A stretch of DNA of 64,000 nt from the NCBI GenBank assembly GCA_030248225.1, contig JASANE010028048.1, forward strand, positions 124,001 to 188,000. Reading direction: 5' to 3'. Shown here in pieces: positions 48,541-61,474 of the stretch. Both the position numbers and the translations under genes were made by a program. The DNA is from Trileptium ribeirensis (taxonomy: Eukaryota > Nematoda > Enoplea > Enoplida > Thoracostomopsidae). A model generated the notes under the pieces. That model did not search any database. It saw only the letters and a list, made by a program, of their open reading frames with translations, and was not told where the DNA came from. Each line of letters begins with the position of its first letter. Positions within the stretch are counted from its first letter, which is position 1.

Positions 48541-51500
48541 AAGCGTGGGAATAACAGTGAATGTGCAATGGAGCATTAGTTGACCAATCAAGTTAGTACT
48601 ATGCTTTTTAATGCTCCGGTTTTGGTAACACTGGACTCTGTAATAAATTGTAGGGAAAAATAAAGAGAATACGAAAATAATCGAAACTCATTGAATAAAT
48701 CATTTCAACCAATTACTGCCATTCGCCATTCAACGTGATACACTTTCTTTCCACCTTCGTCGTCACAATAAATTTCCGGATCTTTTCTTTGTCTTTTTGC
48801 CTCTCTGTTCATGTTTCATTTCATGGGAATATTTTTGGAAAATATCACATTTGTTCATCAAAAGCTGAGACGATTTGGCCAAACTGGATTGGAAATACTA
48901 TCAAAATTTTTAAATACAGTTTAGCAAACATTTTAACTGAGGACATTATTGTCGGTAAGCTTAAACCGTGAGAAATCAGAAAACCATTATTTCATGAAAT
49001 CTTAAAATAGATTTAGCGTTCTACATCGAAATTCCCTACTACAAAGGATCGATAAAACGATTCATTCTTCACAAAGCAATCTACATTAATATTGTCGCAA
49101 AGTGAGTTTTAATTTAAAATAGACAATTTTAATAAACATCTTTTGCTTGCTAAGCTGTTTATTCCTGTTGCTGTCGTTATAGAACAATCATCTACAACAA
49201 GTTATACGGAGCTTTAATGGTTTGGATAAATGAAATTTGAGTAATACTGAAAATTCGCGTCCTCAACAGAGGTCTTCCAGTTTTTCTCATTCAATTAGAA
49301 TACTTCTTCACACAGTAGCGAAATATGACTGATATATGAATTCGTAGTTCTCGATGTTAAATATTTAAATTTGTCGTTCAGTATCATCGACATTACGGCA
49401 TTCGCTGTCAGCTAACTAGCTTCAAACTCAATTTGGGCGATTGGAGCTCCAAGTGGACCAAAATCGATTAGCAGGCATAATACGTTAGATATTTGACATT
49501 TCGAGAAACTCTTAGATTACCTTCTACAAGATACGTCAGCGCGTTTGTTGGGTTGGACGATGTGCTAAAATAATACGGAAATACATTGTCGGTAAATTTA
49601 TTCTCACATTATATATACATGATAACGAATAAACTTTGTTCTATAGGCCAAGACTCAAAATTTGGATTGCACTCATATCGTGCTTCCCCAAATGTTTTAT
49701 TGGACTCAAGAACGTAAATATTTTCGGTATACTATACGATGTCATATGCGCTGTGAAACAGATCCAATCAAATAAATTATATTACAAATATAGTACAAGT
49801 CTAATTAATATAATCGTAATTGACCTAGTTTCAGCCTGAAAAATGGTTGCGGTCTTCTACCAAGAATAAAATGAAACCCTACCAACGCAGAATATTTATC
49901 ACTTAAAATGACCGTTATTAGATTTAAACCACTTAACATAAACAATATTTTTGATAGTTTTGTTGAAAATTTTAGCCAAATCATTCAATAATACTATGTT
50001 ACTTATATACCGTAACAAATTTTATATCTATTAACATACTTTGAGTTGTGCTTAAACGATGAGTCGTAACTACCTCATATGACCGTGTGAACAGGTTTTA
50101 CTGGATAATATCGTTGCCACAGGCATCCTACCTTGTGTCACATGCAATCCCGGAATATAAGCTGAATTCGTGTACGTGTCACTAAATTGCAAACAATAGC
50201 TCCAAAATATAAGTGAATTTTGTCTAGAAAAGTGCTTATTCAACCAGTGACCTGCAACTGAAGGAGATAATTCATATACAATTAATAAAGAGTCGGTAGT
50301 AGACACTCGAAGAACAGTATTCAACTTAATTCATGCTTCGATGTATGCGCTATGGGGTCCAAATCAAGCGACAGGAGTAGCGTTATTTACTTTAAAAATA
50401 ACAACTTAGTGCGGGGTTCGTTAGGCAGCAGCATAGATTAGTATATGGCTCACATAAGGGCTTCAGCTTAGGTTCAGACCTAGGCTTAGTATACACGGAA
50501 CGGCATAGACTGCATGTAGCTTACGCCCCTCAGCTTCACCTGCACTCTCTGTGGGATGACGCGGTTTATCATCTTGTGCCCCGCTTGATATCACAAAATA
50601 TTGTTTTGTATTGCAGCCCTTCGTTCTCCAACAACTCCCCAAAACAATTTTGTTCTAAATGTGCGCACAAGTTTTGTTGTCAAAAATTTGGGAAATAGAA
50701 GAAATGATTTAGGGCAGGGCAAATATTATAAATTTATTAATACAGAAACAAAACAAATAACACCAAACGCCAACAACTCATATATATCTAATGACACATA
50801 TGGTAAACCTTAATTATGGGCACATGATCTGCTCTTGCTCACATAGCAATCTGTGTACCATTAACATCATCGTATATAACATTTCAACACCACACAATCC
50901 TTCATAATTTAATAGGTGGTATTGCAATATATATTTTCAGTCGCAGCTTTTTTCTTAAAAACAATCTATGTATATAGTTTGCTAATAATATATGAGCTGA
51001 AAATTTAAAATCTTATTGTTTTATCTTCATTTGTAATTTTCCGATATCACTTAACTAAAATAGTATTTATTTTAAGAGCGATTCCTAAATACTAATAACC
51101 TAGCCCATATATTTGAGGAACATGCAGGTATGACTGCAGTAGCCAGTTGGGTTCAATCATTTTTGGCTGGATTTCGAATACTTACTGCAGTTGAATATAA
51201 AATAACTGAATTGTCACCGTTTTCGATGCGTTATTACATTATTTATAATGACCAATTAATGTATTCGGTATATGCCTAACAATCAACTGGTATTTAATTC
51301 AAAACTTTCGCTTTGACAACTTACATATCATTCCTCAAGGAGCCGTAACCTTTGATGAGACTTAAGGAATTTTGCCGCATCAGCACTTATATACCGGAAA
51401 ATTTGAAGTAATTTTTTGGATTTATTCATTAGATAACTAGAACTTATAACCGGTGTTCAACCGAATTCTATTTAGTGTCCCTGAATTCAAGAAACAAGAA

Positions 51501-51754
51501 AACGTAGATTATGAGATTATCGAAAAGTTAGTTACAGAGGAAACATAATAACATCCACCGATTATTAACATGGCGATAATGCTTAATTTAGATCGTCCTC
51601 AGTAATGAAATCACGGTATACAGTGCATCAGCAATATAAATACCAGCAAGAAATCGTAGCCATATTGTTTGTCAAGAAATTAGGCGTCTCCAAAATGCGT
51701 CCATTCTGTTTGATTCGATCTGATTTTTACGCTTTTTGCATAAAGAGTGCTCAC

Positions 51755-51930
51755 ATTACATCCGATTCAATCCGATTCAATATATCACGCACAATATTGT
51801 CAGACACGGAGCGGATGATGAGGTGTGGAAAATATATAACCATAGTCACGGTATACGCTATGCACAGAATTTGGTAGTATCGAATCGGATACAATGTGAC
51901 CGCAAATCGCATCGGATATGATACATCGTG
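51755..51930. repeat. Dispersed repeat, second copy
   Basis: Same blocks as 44330-44480, with repeated ATCCGATTCA units at its left end. Open frames over it are by-products. Confidence 0.5.
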
Positions 51931-53608
51931 TACACAGCCACACGCAATATGATTGCTTCAACAGGTCGTGCGACACCTCCAAGCCATTCGGCTATAAGGT
52001 GGGTGATTTTAAACACTGACATAAAATAAGACACGATTTCAGTGGTATATAATTCGCAACATTCACGTTGTTGTGTGGTCCAAGATCTGGATCTGTTAAT
52101 GGTCCTATAAAATGAGTTTTCATCTATTTAGCAATGGCATTTACTAGCAATAAAGATCTTGCAGCATCTTAATTAAAAAATAAAAATGAGTGTTATTTTT
52201 GTTTTAGAAAACTACAAAGCGTGTGTTAGGGGAAACATTTCACATAGCCTTCATAAAGTCTTGTTTTGTAGCAACGAAGTTGAAACTTAAACCAAAATAA
52301 GCTAGTAATGGCGCGGTTAGTCAGACTCCCTTGAGTCGCTTTCTTTACAGGCAAAAATGTACGTTAAACCTCATAATTTATGCTTTATACAGACCAGCAA
52401 GTTTAATCGCTTTGTATTTTAGGAACTTTTTAAACAACCATATATAACCGTCGTATTCAGGGATGCAGAACGCTATAATATAGTGGGAAAGGTGTAGCGG
52501 AACACAAAATGGAGCTCGCAAGGATAAATTGCCGGCGCCATAAATAAGAAATCCTATTTTTGCCAATTTTTGCCGAAAAGTGTGGAGGCGCTGTCGATAC
52601 GGCATTAGTCGTATTGAAATCATTTTACGCTTTTTAGCGCTCCTACATCACTGGGTTTATCAGTGTTTCGACGTTGAAATAACTATAGTTTCCTTTATGG
52701 TTTCATGTGATTTAGGTCACAGGCATGTAATATATAGATTTTAATCATTTCTATTGAATGGCACACAGAAAAAGAGAACATCCATAAAACTGCATGAGAA
52801 AGTTATTCATTAAATTTCTGGAACAAACGCTATCACCGAGTTATGAACGATAAAATATAAGTTTTCGATCATAAACCAGTTGTGTTGACTTGAGCATTTT
52901 TAAAGATAAAACTAAACATGGAAATTTTTCATATATTGGATCTGACTGACACCTAATCAAATCTGAAGTAAACAGTTAGCCCACACCGAAACGAAATACT
53001 GTCTTACGTTATGCCACTTACAATTGTTGTAATATACATTACTATCTGAGAAGTGTTTGTAATCCGCCATGGAAAATTCAGTAAAAGAACCGTATTTCGA
53101 TATATACAAACGTTTTATCATGCCTTCTATCAAAATACAATTTTTTTTCAAATACAATAAAGCAGTAATATATAATTTTCTAGCTAAACTGTCAGATTCC
53201 AGAAAATTTGCAGATAGATTATTCGCGCGGCGACTTGAGTGATCACAGCTGTAGTAGCAGCTGTAGACCGCAACACAATGCCAATTATTGTTCCGGAATA
53301 AACTTTATAAGTACGCAAATGGCAGTGATCGGAATTGGTTAAAAATCGGCAGAGCCTAATAACTGGTAAATCAATAGCCTATACATTCAGGAAACGAATT
53401 AGAACAATGCTGAGAAGGATACAGGTAAAAGTTATGCAACATAATGAAAATATATCGTAGCTACTAATAGTGATGATACTTGCTTCATAGTAAGTACATA
53501 TATTGTTTTAAGTGAGCCGAAAGATGAGTCGAAGCAATTTAATCCTTTGCCAGAAACATCATACGCGTAGAGAATAGGGAGGGTGGGATTGCATTCTCCT
53601 TCTCCCCA

Positions 53609-53624
53609 CCCCCCCCCCCCCCCC
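53609..53624. repeat. Homopolymer C16
   Basis: Sixteen C in a row after CTCCCCA. The open glycine-rich minus-strand frame here is an artefact of it. Confidence 0.9.
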
Positions 53625-54184
53625 AAAAGGTTAAATAAACTGATAACATAGGTCTGGTCGCGGTATAATCATAATCCCATGTTCAATATCATCAATTTTT
53701 TTATTATCCTTCTAGTAAATTCATTTGCTTCCTCATTGATGTATAGTATATGTTTGCCGTTGTTTTATTCCACTTTATGTTTTACCATGACAAAAAATGC
53801 AAATAATTTTTTAACTTCGAACTACAGGCAAAAAACTGAATAGCAATTTCATACACACCAAGCTTTTCGCATCACGCTCCCACACCTCGCCCTCGCACCA
53901 AAACATTTTTGATTTTCCAATTCCCCACAAACTAAGGAAGGGATATGCTCCACTATTAAGCATACATTTAAATATAATATAGACATGATTTATTCCATTT
54001 AAGAAAAATATATATGTATGCCTAATTTAAGTATCTACAATAAGTAAAATGCCATAGCTAGCATAAAATTGTCAACGAATCAAAACATTGCAAACTGATC
54101 CAAAAACAAAATTATTCGTGAATGCAATTTATAAGTCTGTCTAAAAAGATATTCACTCTGTGGTTATGTAAAACGATGCAGCTG

Positions 54185-55265
54185 GAAAGCGCTCGGTAAC
54201 GGCCGCATTAACCGTTATTTCGGCCGTCGGCCAAAGGCCCTCCGTCGGCTAACAGCCGGCCGACAGACAACGGCCGGCCTTTAAAGATTTTTGTGGTTAA
54301 AACGGCCGCGAAAGCCGTCGACCAGCTGCTAATAAATTTCTGCCGTTAACGGTCGGGAATACAGCCTACCATTTATTTTAGGCCGTCGACCGAACCGTAG
54401 AGGAACGTCAATTATATTGTACACGGTCGAATAACCACTGCCATCTCTCGTAATATTTTAGCTTAACATACGAGGAAGTCCGGCTAATGCAATAACTAGT
54501 AGTAAGATGTTTATATAAATAATCTCCTAACATCAAAAACCACCATAAATATAGTTGTACTTAATACTCTACACTGGTACAGATTGAAATTTGTCGGCTA
54601 CATAATTAAAGTAGGGATAGAGATTTATGCAGGGTAACAAAATTCCATAAGCCGCAATACATTTCCAAACGGGTTTCCGAAATTCTCACACATAAACTTC
54701 TTTTGCGCGCTAATTGCTGTGGTATTTCGCGGTATAGATAACACAGGTCGCCTCCGTAAATGCATCTAGAAGCTCTTATTATGTGTAATACACACATTTC
54801 AATATTCTAATATGTAAATTAGACGAAGAGTCCAAAGTAAAATTTTGAGGAAAAGTATGACAATCGGGCATGTCATGCACTTTGTCTTATGAATAACGGG
54901 TCATTTTTCTGAATTAAGTGTTTAGTGTTATTCTGCAAAGCTGCCTGATGTACAACACCACATTCAGTACAGTTTGGCTATAGTCCATATGTGTTCACAG
55001 TGGGTTGGGGATTACCACCTAAGGGTCAAACGCCGACCGACGTAGGCGTGTAAAAGATTTTGGCTTAGTATGAGCAAAATTCTAAGAGAAAATTGAAGAA
55101 AATTGGGAGAGATATGGGGAAAAATTCGTGATACGTGATATGATGCGATCCGTAAGACACTTACTGACTGTCAGCGATCAGCCGGCCGTTGGCCTACCGC
55201 GTCAGCCGGGGCCATCGACCGGTGCAAAAATTTGTGCAGCCGGCCGGTAGACTGCAAAACTTTAT
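54185..55265. repeat. GGCCG-rich palindromic region
   Basis: Two GC-rich blocks, 54190-54420 and 55160-55255, made of GGCCG, CGGCC and GTCGACC units with many small palindromes. Reverse-complementing the right block gives a loose match to the left (GGCCGGC then ATTTTTG). A GC-rich-module-like stretch (54990-55150) lies between, so this may be one inverted composite element. Confidence 0.4.
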
Positions 55266-56769
55266 CCAACTCTACTACAGCTAGGTATCTACATGAGCAT
55301 CCTATTACATTTTAGAGGAATGTATTTATTAATCGGAAAACTTCGAGGAATTTAAATTACAAGTGCAAATTTTAGCATTGAGACACACTTTGTGCCGTTT
55401 TCAACATTATAAATTTACTGAACAGTTCATGCGGCTATCTCGTACTTGGAAAAGCGATGATACCAAAAATATCTATCAAAACCTGCGTAATATGTTTATC
55501 AACAATAAAGCGTATAACAGATATCTACGTATAGATGAAAATTTCCCATAAAGCATCAAACAAATAGTACGTGGACTCTAAACTAACCATAAACGTACAC
55601 TGCGAATGCTTTCCGAGAAATTATAGAGAAATTTCTTTGATTTTTATACCGCCAGATATTCTTTTAAAATTCAAACAACTGTTACGTGAAATTTCAAAGG
55701 TAATTGTTAATAAGGTAACTCTTTATAAGATAATTCTTTGAAATCTCAAGGAACAGTTATTTAATTTTAAAATAATATCAAGTGGTACAAAAATCAAATA
55801 AACTTATTCTAAATTTTATGGAAATGTATTTTGCGTCTTGCGTGTATGGTTACCAACACACCATATCTGGGAGTATAGCTGTATGTTAATATTTTTTGGT
55901 TGAACTAGAACTTTTTATTCTTTATGAGAGGTAAGTCACAACATCAGTTGTATAGAAACGATTTGTTTCAGCTTAATGGTTTTTGAAATGTATCTTTTAA
56001 AGTAGAATAAATCAGGTACTTTTATCGGATGCCACTTTCGAACAGCTGACGGTCCCCAACGGTCGGATTTGTAAAACAGTCCATTATTACTTTGCAATGA
56101 AGCTTAACCTATTAGTACACAGTCTATCAACACGTGAAAACAACGTCGAAGCCTGAAGGCTAAACCAAAAAATATTACGTTCTGTAGTATACATTACCCG
56201 CTAAAACTTCAGAAAACTAATATGTAGTGTCATCTATTAATTTTATCGCATATTGCCATAACACTTGATATGTGTAGCAAGGCAAATAATTTTACCATCA
56301 CATATTCCCGTATAAACGTATATTGCTCAATATAAATGCGTGCCAATGTTATAAAGCAAATCTTTGAAACCTACTTCAAGGCGGACAGTTGCTCGCAATG
56401 TATGGTTTTATATAATAATGGCAATAGTAACAACAATAATGTCGCGTTATTATAGCTGTCAGTACAACCAAGAGTGTATTGTATAAATTTTGTAAAAGAG
56501 TATGCACGCAATTTTGTCATATTCGTGCAATTTACCTTAACGACGGTGTGGTTGTCTTGTGGTCTGCCCTAAAATGTCAGAGGTTACTCTACAGGCTTCT
56601 CGGGTGGGTGGGTGGAGCAATCGGTTGCCCATCCTAAGGTTCCTTGAGAGCACAAACTATAAAGTCGCTATTAACCAATAATATTACAGTTAAAGCAGAA
56701 GCCACCAGTTAGTGCTATGCCTGCTCTTATAATTGGTTATGTAGCGTTCGCAGATTGTGTGCAGTCGCT

Positions 56770-57020
56770 GCATATTATGGCAAAATTTTTAAAAAAGCTG
56801 CTACATTTAATGCGTCAATTTTAGACAAATTGCTACAGAAATTGTGTCAGTTTTAGGAAACTGTAACAGAAACTGTGTTATATTTTGGAAAGACTGCAGC
56901 AGAAACAAGGTCGCTTTTAGAAAAAATTTCTCCAGAGACAGTGTCACTTTTACAAAAATAGCTACAGAATGTGTCTCTTTTAGAAAATCTGCAACATAAA
57001 TTGAGAAACTTTTATCAATG
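56770..57020. repeat. Degenerate minisatellite, unit about 32 bp
   Basis: Seven to eight diverged copies of a unit like GCTACAGAAACTGTGTC followed by A/CTTTTAGAAAA. The minus-strand open frame over it comes from the repeat. Confidence 0.6.
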
Positions 57021-57618
57021 TGATACAGCTTATCTAGATATTGTGACATAGTTCCTGATCTCAAAAGTGAAGATGGCCGCATGCTATTTTGTAGTATCCG
57101 AAAAAATACCCGATACCTAGAAACTTACATTGCCTGTGATAAATTACTACATTGCATGGGATGCCACACAAATCATAAAACTAATGCTGAAAATGTGAGA
57201 ATGCTCTTTAGGGGCGCATATATGAGTTTTGTCAACTCATTTCATTATCTTACAACCGGTGATCATGCATAAGTCACGATTTTTCACCTAAATATGCAGC
57301 CACGATTTGTGATATTGAAATTCCGAAAGAAAAATATATTTTCAAATTTAAGCATGTCAGGTACTTCGTGTTTTTCGAAGTTTTCATTCAACCATGCCTG
57401 GGATTTCACCCTGATATTCAAGATAGCTGGCCGGGCCGAGCAGTCATCGATCCCACTTGGAACCTGGCTAAACCGAGCGTACAATGAAGCCCTAAACTAT
57501 CAGATGTGATGTTTAATCACCATATCTTCTTGTACTGCGTTGTTCACATTTAGATGTTTCACATGTTGCTGCACACTGTTAGGCTATGATATCAGCATTC
57601 GTTACACTGCAGTTGTTA

Positions 57619-57892
57619 TATTATGATACCAACTTTATCGGTAGCTACAAGTATCGCGCAACAATTTACATTTTTGAACGATGCCTTTAGCGAGAATAGC
57701 CTACATGACATGTATCTACATTATTTGAAGTTGCACGCCATCTGTAATTCCAACGAATGCTACTGCATGGTGCTTTTAGGAAAAGTTATATCGTTGCATT
57801 GTTGTTGTAACGAAAACGAAATTAGCTGTAGGACAGTGCAACAAAAATACGGAAATCCGCGCAACAGGTCTGTTACGAACATAAATTTTTAG
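57619..57892 (+). CDS. Coding-like segment, overlaps a minus-strand candidate
   Basis: Acceptor ACACTGCAG followed by an open plus-strand frame of about 91 codons (SVATSIAQQFTFLNDAFSEN and a Cys-rich end), stop at 57892. The minus strand over 57783-57940 is open from an acceptor ATAATCAG and reads FTFTDDVVDFRLTPQGLKIY then VRNRPVARISVFLLHCPT, also with a stop. Only one is likely real. I cannot choose by eye. Confidence 0.22.
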
Positions 57893-58059
57893 TCCTTGTG
57901 GTGTAAGCCGAAAATCGACCACATCGTCTGTAAATGTAAAGTACTGATTATGACAAAGTATGATACTGTTCTGCACAAAATTTTAATGAATTCTTGGTAC
58001 AACTATATGTAATACATATGTGATACTTGTGTAGTGTTAACAGTAAACAGAACAGTTTT

Positions 58060-58320
58060 TACATTAGTCCCGTCATACCACAATTGGTAAATGAAAATAC
58101 TACATCGAGATCTATGACTTTCGCACTTAGTGATTTCAAGTTTTTAACTATATTGCCGGTAATTTTTACGAGTTTTATCCTATACTTAATACTTAATAGT
58201 ACAGTTAACCCTTTGAAACCCGAATTATTTAGTCTTTTCAGTAAATTTGAGTTAGCATCAGCATCCGAACCGAGTTGCATGATTTCAAGCCACGTACGTA
58301 AATTATTGTGAACAGTTGCA
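58060..58320 (-). CDS. Coding-like minus-strand exon candidate
   Basis: Part of a 176-codon frame (58589-58059), the longest in the window. The last 83 codons look most protein-like: NLRTWLEIMQLGSDADANSN, then helical Lys/Leu-rich text ending F..TNCGMTGLM. A GTAAAA after the Met codon region could be a donor. Upstream AGs give phase 1 or 2 entry, which does not match the 59.5-kb exon, so an intervening exon would be required. Function unknown. Confidence 0.3.
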
Positions 58321-58879
58321 CAGTTGCATACAGAAGCTTGCAAAGTGAACGCACATCCAAATGAAGTTATTATAGAGTTGAAGAGCGAGGAAGGGAAGGG
58401 GAGTACGAACAAAATTATCAAATAACCACGGCTTGATAGCGGGACGGGTAAGCTTGAGATATGTAGAATAAATGTTGTATGGAAACAAGATGGCTGATTG
58501 CAAAAAACGGGAGAAAAGTTTTTGATGGGCTCTACAACTAAAAACTTTTTTGGGCTCTGGAAAGAGGCTCCACAACCAGGCGGTTGCAAATTATAGCTGG
58601 TGATGATAAAATTTGAGCAGGCTTACCCCTATAGTTTGTGCTTGATCTGACTTATTCCTTCATAAGAGAAGCTGTTAGTGTAACGGTTATATCGTAAGAT
58701 AACACGCATTAAAAATATTTGCGCCAAGACTGTCCAACAACAATAAAGTTACGCGTCCAAATCAACAAAATTCGGGATGATTGTTGGCTGGAACATAGTG
58801 CTTTTTAGCAAATGCTACCCAAGATGTGGAGATATATGCAAGCATTTATGTCACGTTTCCTTAGGCATCCTTGAGTATA

Positions 58880-58950
58880 AAAATTAATTAATCAATTGAT
58901 TTATAATTTTAATAATGATAGCTTGATTAATTAATTAATTAAGCAATCAG
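58880..58950. repeat. (TTAA)-rich palindromic stretch
   Basis: AATTAATTAATCAATTGATT and GATTAATTAATTAATTAAG face each other around an AT-rich loop. Confidence 0.5.
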
Positions 58951-58984
58951 TCAATAAAGCACGCCGTCCAGTGTTCTAAATTAC

Positions 58985-59390
58985 GGAGCACCGTGTAGCG
59001 TCGCTGTAGCACTGACCTTTCATCATAAGATCCCTGGGACCCATATAACAGCTTCGCGGAAGGGTTTTTGAATTAGGGGGGTAGAAGCCTTCGGGGGAGA
59101 GGTCTTCGATGGTGCTGAAAAAAGTTGACGACCTCCCTCGTCGACGAACCATTTTTGCAGATTGTACCCCGTTTTTGACAATTTTCACCCTAGTTGCGCC
59201 ACATTGTGGTATAATTTTCCGCGCCACTTCGGTATGGGACGGTGCGGAGCATCAGGGGGTATGGGAGGGTTGACAAGGGCCTCGGGGTAGGTGCTAGACC
59301 AGAGCGTAGGGGTGGAGGTAGGGTAAACGAGGGCTTCAGGGGTGAGACACTAGCCTCGGGGGGTTCTGGTCCTGAACCCGTGCTGCGGCA
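58985..59390. repeat. GC-rich dispersed module, copy 5
   Basis: Aligns with the 44.6-kb copy (GGTGCTG, then AGTTGACGACCTCCCT, then a TTTTTGACAATTTT core and GTTGCGCC). It lies downstream of the 59.5-kb exon candidates. Confidence 0.45.
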
Positions 59391-59453
59391 TGCATGATCT
59401 ATACGAATAATTCTAATCAAAGATGTACTAAATATAAATTTTTTTTCGCTCAC

Positions 59454-59640
59454 GTTTGTTGGTTCCACCGGTATTGAAATCCGCACATTTGGAAATTGCT
59501 TATGCACCGGCATTTTGAAGCAAGCTAAATATTGTAATTAATAATTTAACTTACCAGTAATAATCGACAAATACGGTTTGCTTCGTGAGCTATCGTTGAC
59601 CGACAAGAATATGCTAAACATTGCCTCGCAAATATGAAGT
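59454..59640 (-). CDS. Two exon candidates split by a 30-nt intron
   Basis: Exon A ends at 59555 (ATTACTG then GTAAGT). Exon B is 59524-59454 (after ATATTTAG, ending before GTGAGC). The intron between them, 59554-59525, is 30 nt, AT-rich and contains an in-frame stop. Spliced, the frame reads MFSIFLSVNDSSRSKPYLSI, then ITACFKMPVHKQFPNVRISI, then PVEPTN: smooth, protein-like text across the join. The acceptor of exon A is not fixed (AG at about 59650 or 59656). A GC-rich repeat follows in the next intron. Confidence 0.38.
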
Positions 59641-60088
59641 CGTAAAGAAGCTAATGCTATTTATTACTATACCATTTATGGTGCATTAAATTTTTATTGC
59701 TATTCCATAATGATAACCTAAAATACATGAAACGATTCGTTACATTTTTGAGCGCTGTAAACTGCTATAAGCACTCTAATACAACAAAAGCTATGAAGGC
59801 TTTTGACGGAACTGGGTTCACGAAAAGGGCAGCCATATGTAGGTGCTTTGTCAACCCAAAATGTTTGTCTTTTTAAAGCTACTGGCGGCGAGCAGTGTGA
59901 AGGTTACGTAACGACATCGAAACCCTTAATTATTGATAGAATTTTAAAATCATTATAACTTAGAACCGTAGCTAACCAGAACCAGAACTAACAGAGCTAA
60001 CCAGAACAGTAGTATAATGCTCAGTTAAAGGCGACACTGAACAAGTGGCCAAATTTTAGTGTGTCATTTGCGCGTGGCTGGCAGCTAC

Positions 60089-60327
60089 TTATATTTTAAA
60101 TTCGTCGATATACATGGATACCCACACGCTGTGGCTAAAGCAATTAATGTACGAGAACATTTTAATTTCAGCAATCCATACACATGGTGCTGTAAATTCT
60201 ACATTAGCAAACAGTGCTGAACTGTGACGCATAATGTCTATTCCGAAATTGATAATGTCAGGTTCGTGAAAAACTGCAAACTTTGAAATATTGAATGCAA
60301 AATGGAGCACGCGTTCATCGCCTTCAG
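60089..60327 (-). CDS. Coding-like minus-strand segment
   Basis: Open from just after a TGA at about 60331, with a candidate acceptor TTTGAAAG. The frame of about 79 codons includes TEGDERVLHFAFNISKFAVF and HEPDIINFGIDIMRHSSALF and ends IDEFKI with TAA. GT sites within (after APC and after HSVW) could be donors. The 5' end overlaps a 21-nt inverted repeat. Family unknown. Confidence 0.3.
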
Positions 60328-60350
60328 TCTTTCAAAGTTTGCAGTTTTCT
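60267..60350. repeat. Hairpin with 21-nt arms overlapping a coding-like segment
   Basis: GAAAAACTGCAAACTTTGAAA at 60268-60288 is matched in inverse by 60330-60350 with one mismatch; the loop is about 41 nt. Confidence 0.6.
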
Positions 60351-60540
60351 ACAACGCTCACATAATTAATTTCGGCATATGCATTATACGTCATAAGGCT
60401 ACATTGTTTGCCAGTTAGAATTTACGATATAAAGTGCACGGATTAGCGAAATTCAAACGTTTTCGCATATGAATTACTGTAACAGCTGCGTTCATGTTAT
60501 AAAGTTTGAAGCTAAAACGTAATATAAAGTGTGCAATCGT

Positions 60541-60739
60541 GACAAATATTATGACAATTTTATTGTCAAAATTGTGACAATATTTGTAACACAAATTAAA
60601 TTGTGACAATATTTAATTGTTCCAGCGAACTTGTGTGCGTAAAATAATTTATAGAGTAACGTTTAACATAAAGGCTACATTATTGAAGCCCTGCCATATT
60701 TCATACGTCACAAGCCTTGCCATATTTCATACGTCCCAT
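60541..60739. repeat. Hairpin (60541-60588) and 26-bp tandem pair (60688-60739)
   Basis: ACAAATATT..GACAATTTT pairs with AAAATTGTGACAATATTTGT. Downstream, TGCCATATTTCATACGTC occurs twice, 26 bp apart. Confidence 0.5.
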
Positions 60740-61474
60740 TATTCAAAAATTCATGAAACCAGTTTCATAATCACAGATATAATTGATCGCTACTGTACAA
60801 CCGTCGACATTTTACAACACTGAAAAATGGATTTTGCCCATTTTATAGACAGTCATTAAAAGATTAATTTATACTAAATCTGGCATTAGTATCACTGTAC
60901 CGTTTAGATCAGAACCCAATATAACAAGCCTAAAAGAATAGAGTAGCATACAACGAAGACAAAGTAAATATTAGTTACTATACGCGCAGCCATCAATAAT
61001 CCTGTATAAGTAAATCAACGCCGATATCAAAATGTGTGCAGTAGCCTAATTCAACGTGCCATAAACGTCAAGGTCGGCTAGGTAGTTAAAACTATATTAG
61101 TGGTAGATCGTGACCTTACTCGCAGATCTACAAAACTTGCATGCTATTTTTCGATATAAGTAAGCCAAAGCCAAAATTTTTGGCACGAGAATTTAATACT
61201 AACATAGCACAACGGCAATAACAATATAAGGGATATATACACCGTTTCAATCCAGGCAATGCTCAGCTCCAACGAACCAGTCGAAATTCGAAAAAACACA
61301 TCTACGTACTTTTTGAATACTTTTGCATGTGGATACTTAACGAAACGGCCATTCAGAATTACCGTTCTGACTCTGCTCTACCTAATGTAAACTATATACA
61401 ATTCATCAATTTCCCTTATCTTATCCCTTTCCGCCTGAATTTGTTTTTTTCACAAACGTTGAAAAAATTTTTGC

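Larger units (their letters stand above)
45295..56769. other. Long region without a confident gene, upstream of gene 2
   Basis: Holds SINE heads, microsatellite, direct repeats, GGCCG-rich block and C16. Frames here are short and lack splice sites. The gene 2 promoter should lie just above 45.3 kb, but I see no clear core element. Confidence 0.3.

Noticed and set aside
53432..53626. Glycine-rich start of a minus-strand frame
   Set aside because: Created by the C16 homopolymer.
59190..59513. 107-codon Pro/Ser-rich minus-strand frame
   Set aside because: Only the first 20 codons belong to exon B; the rest runs through a donor and into a GC-rich repeat.
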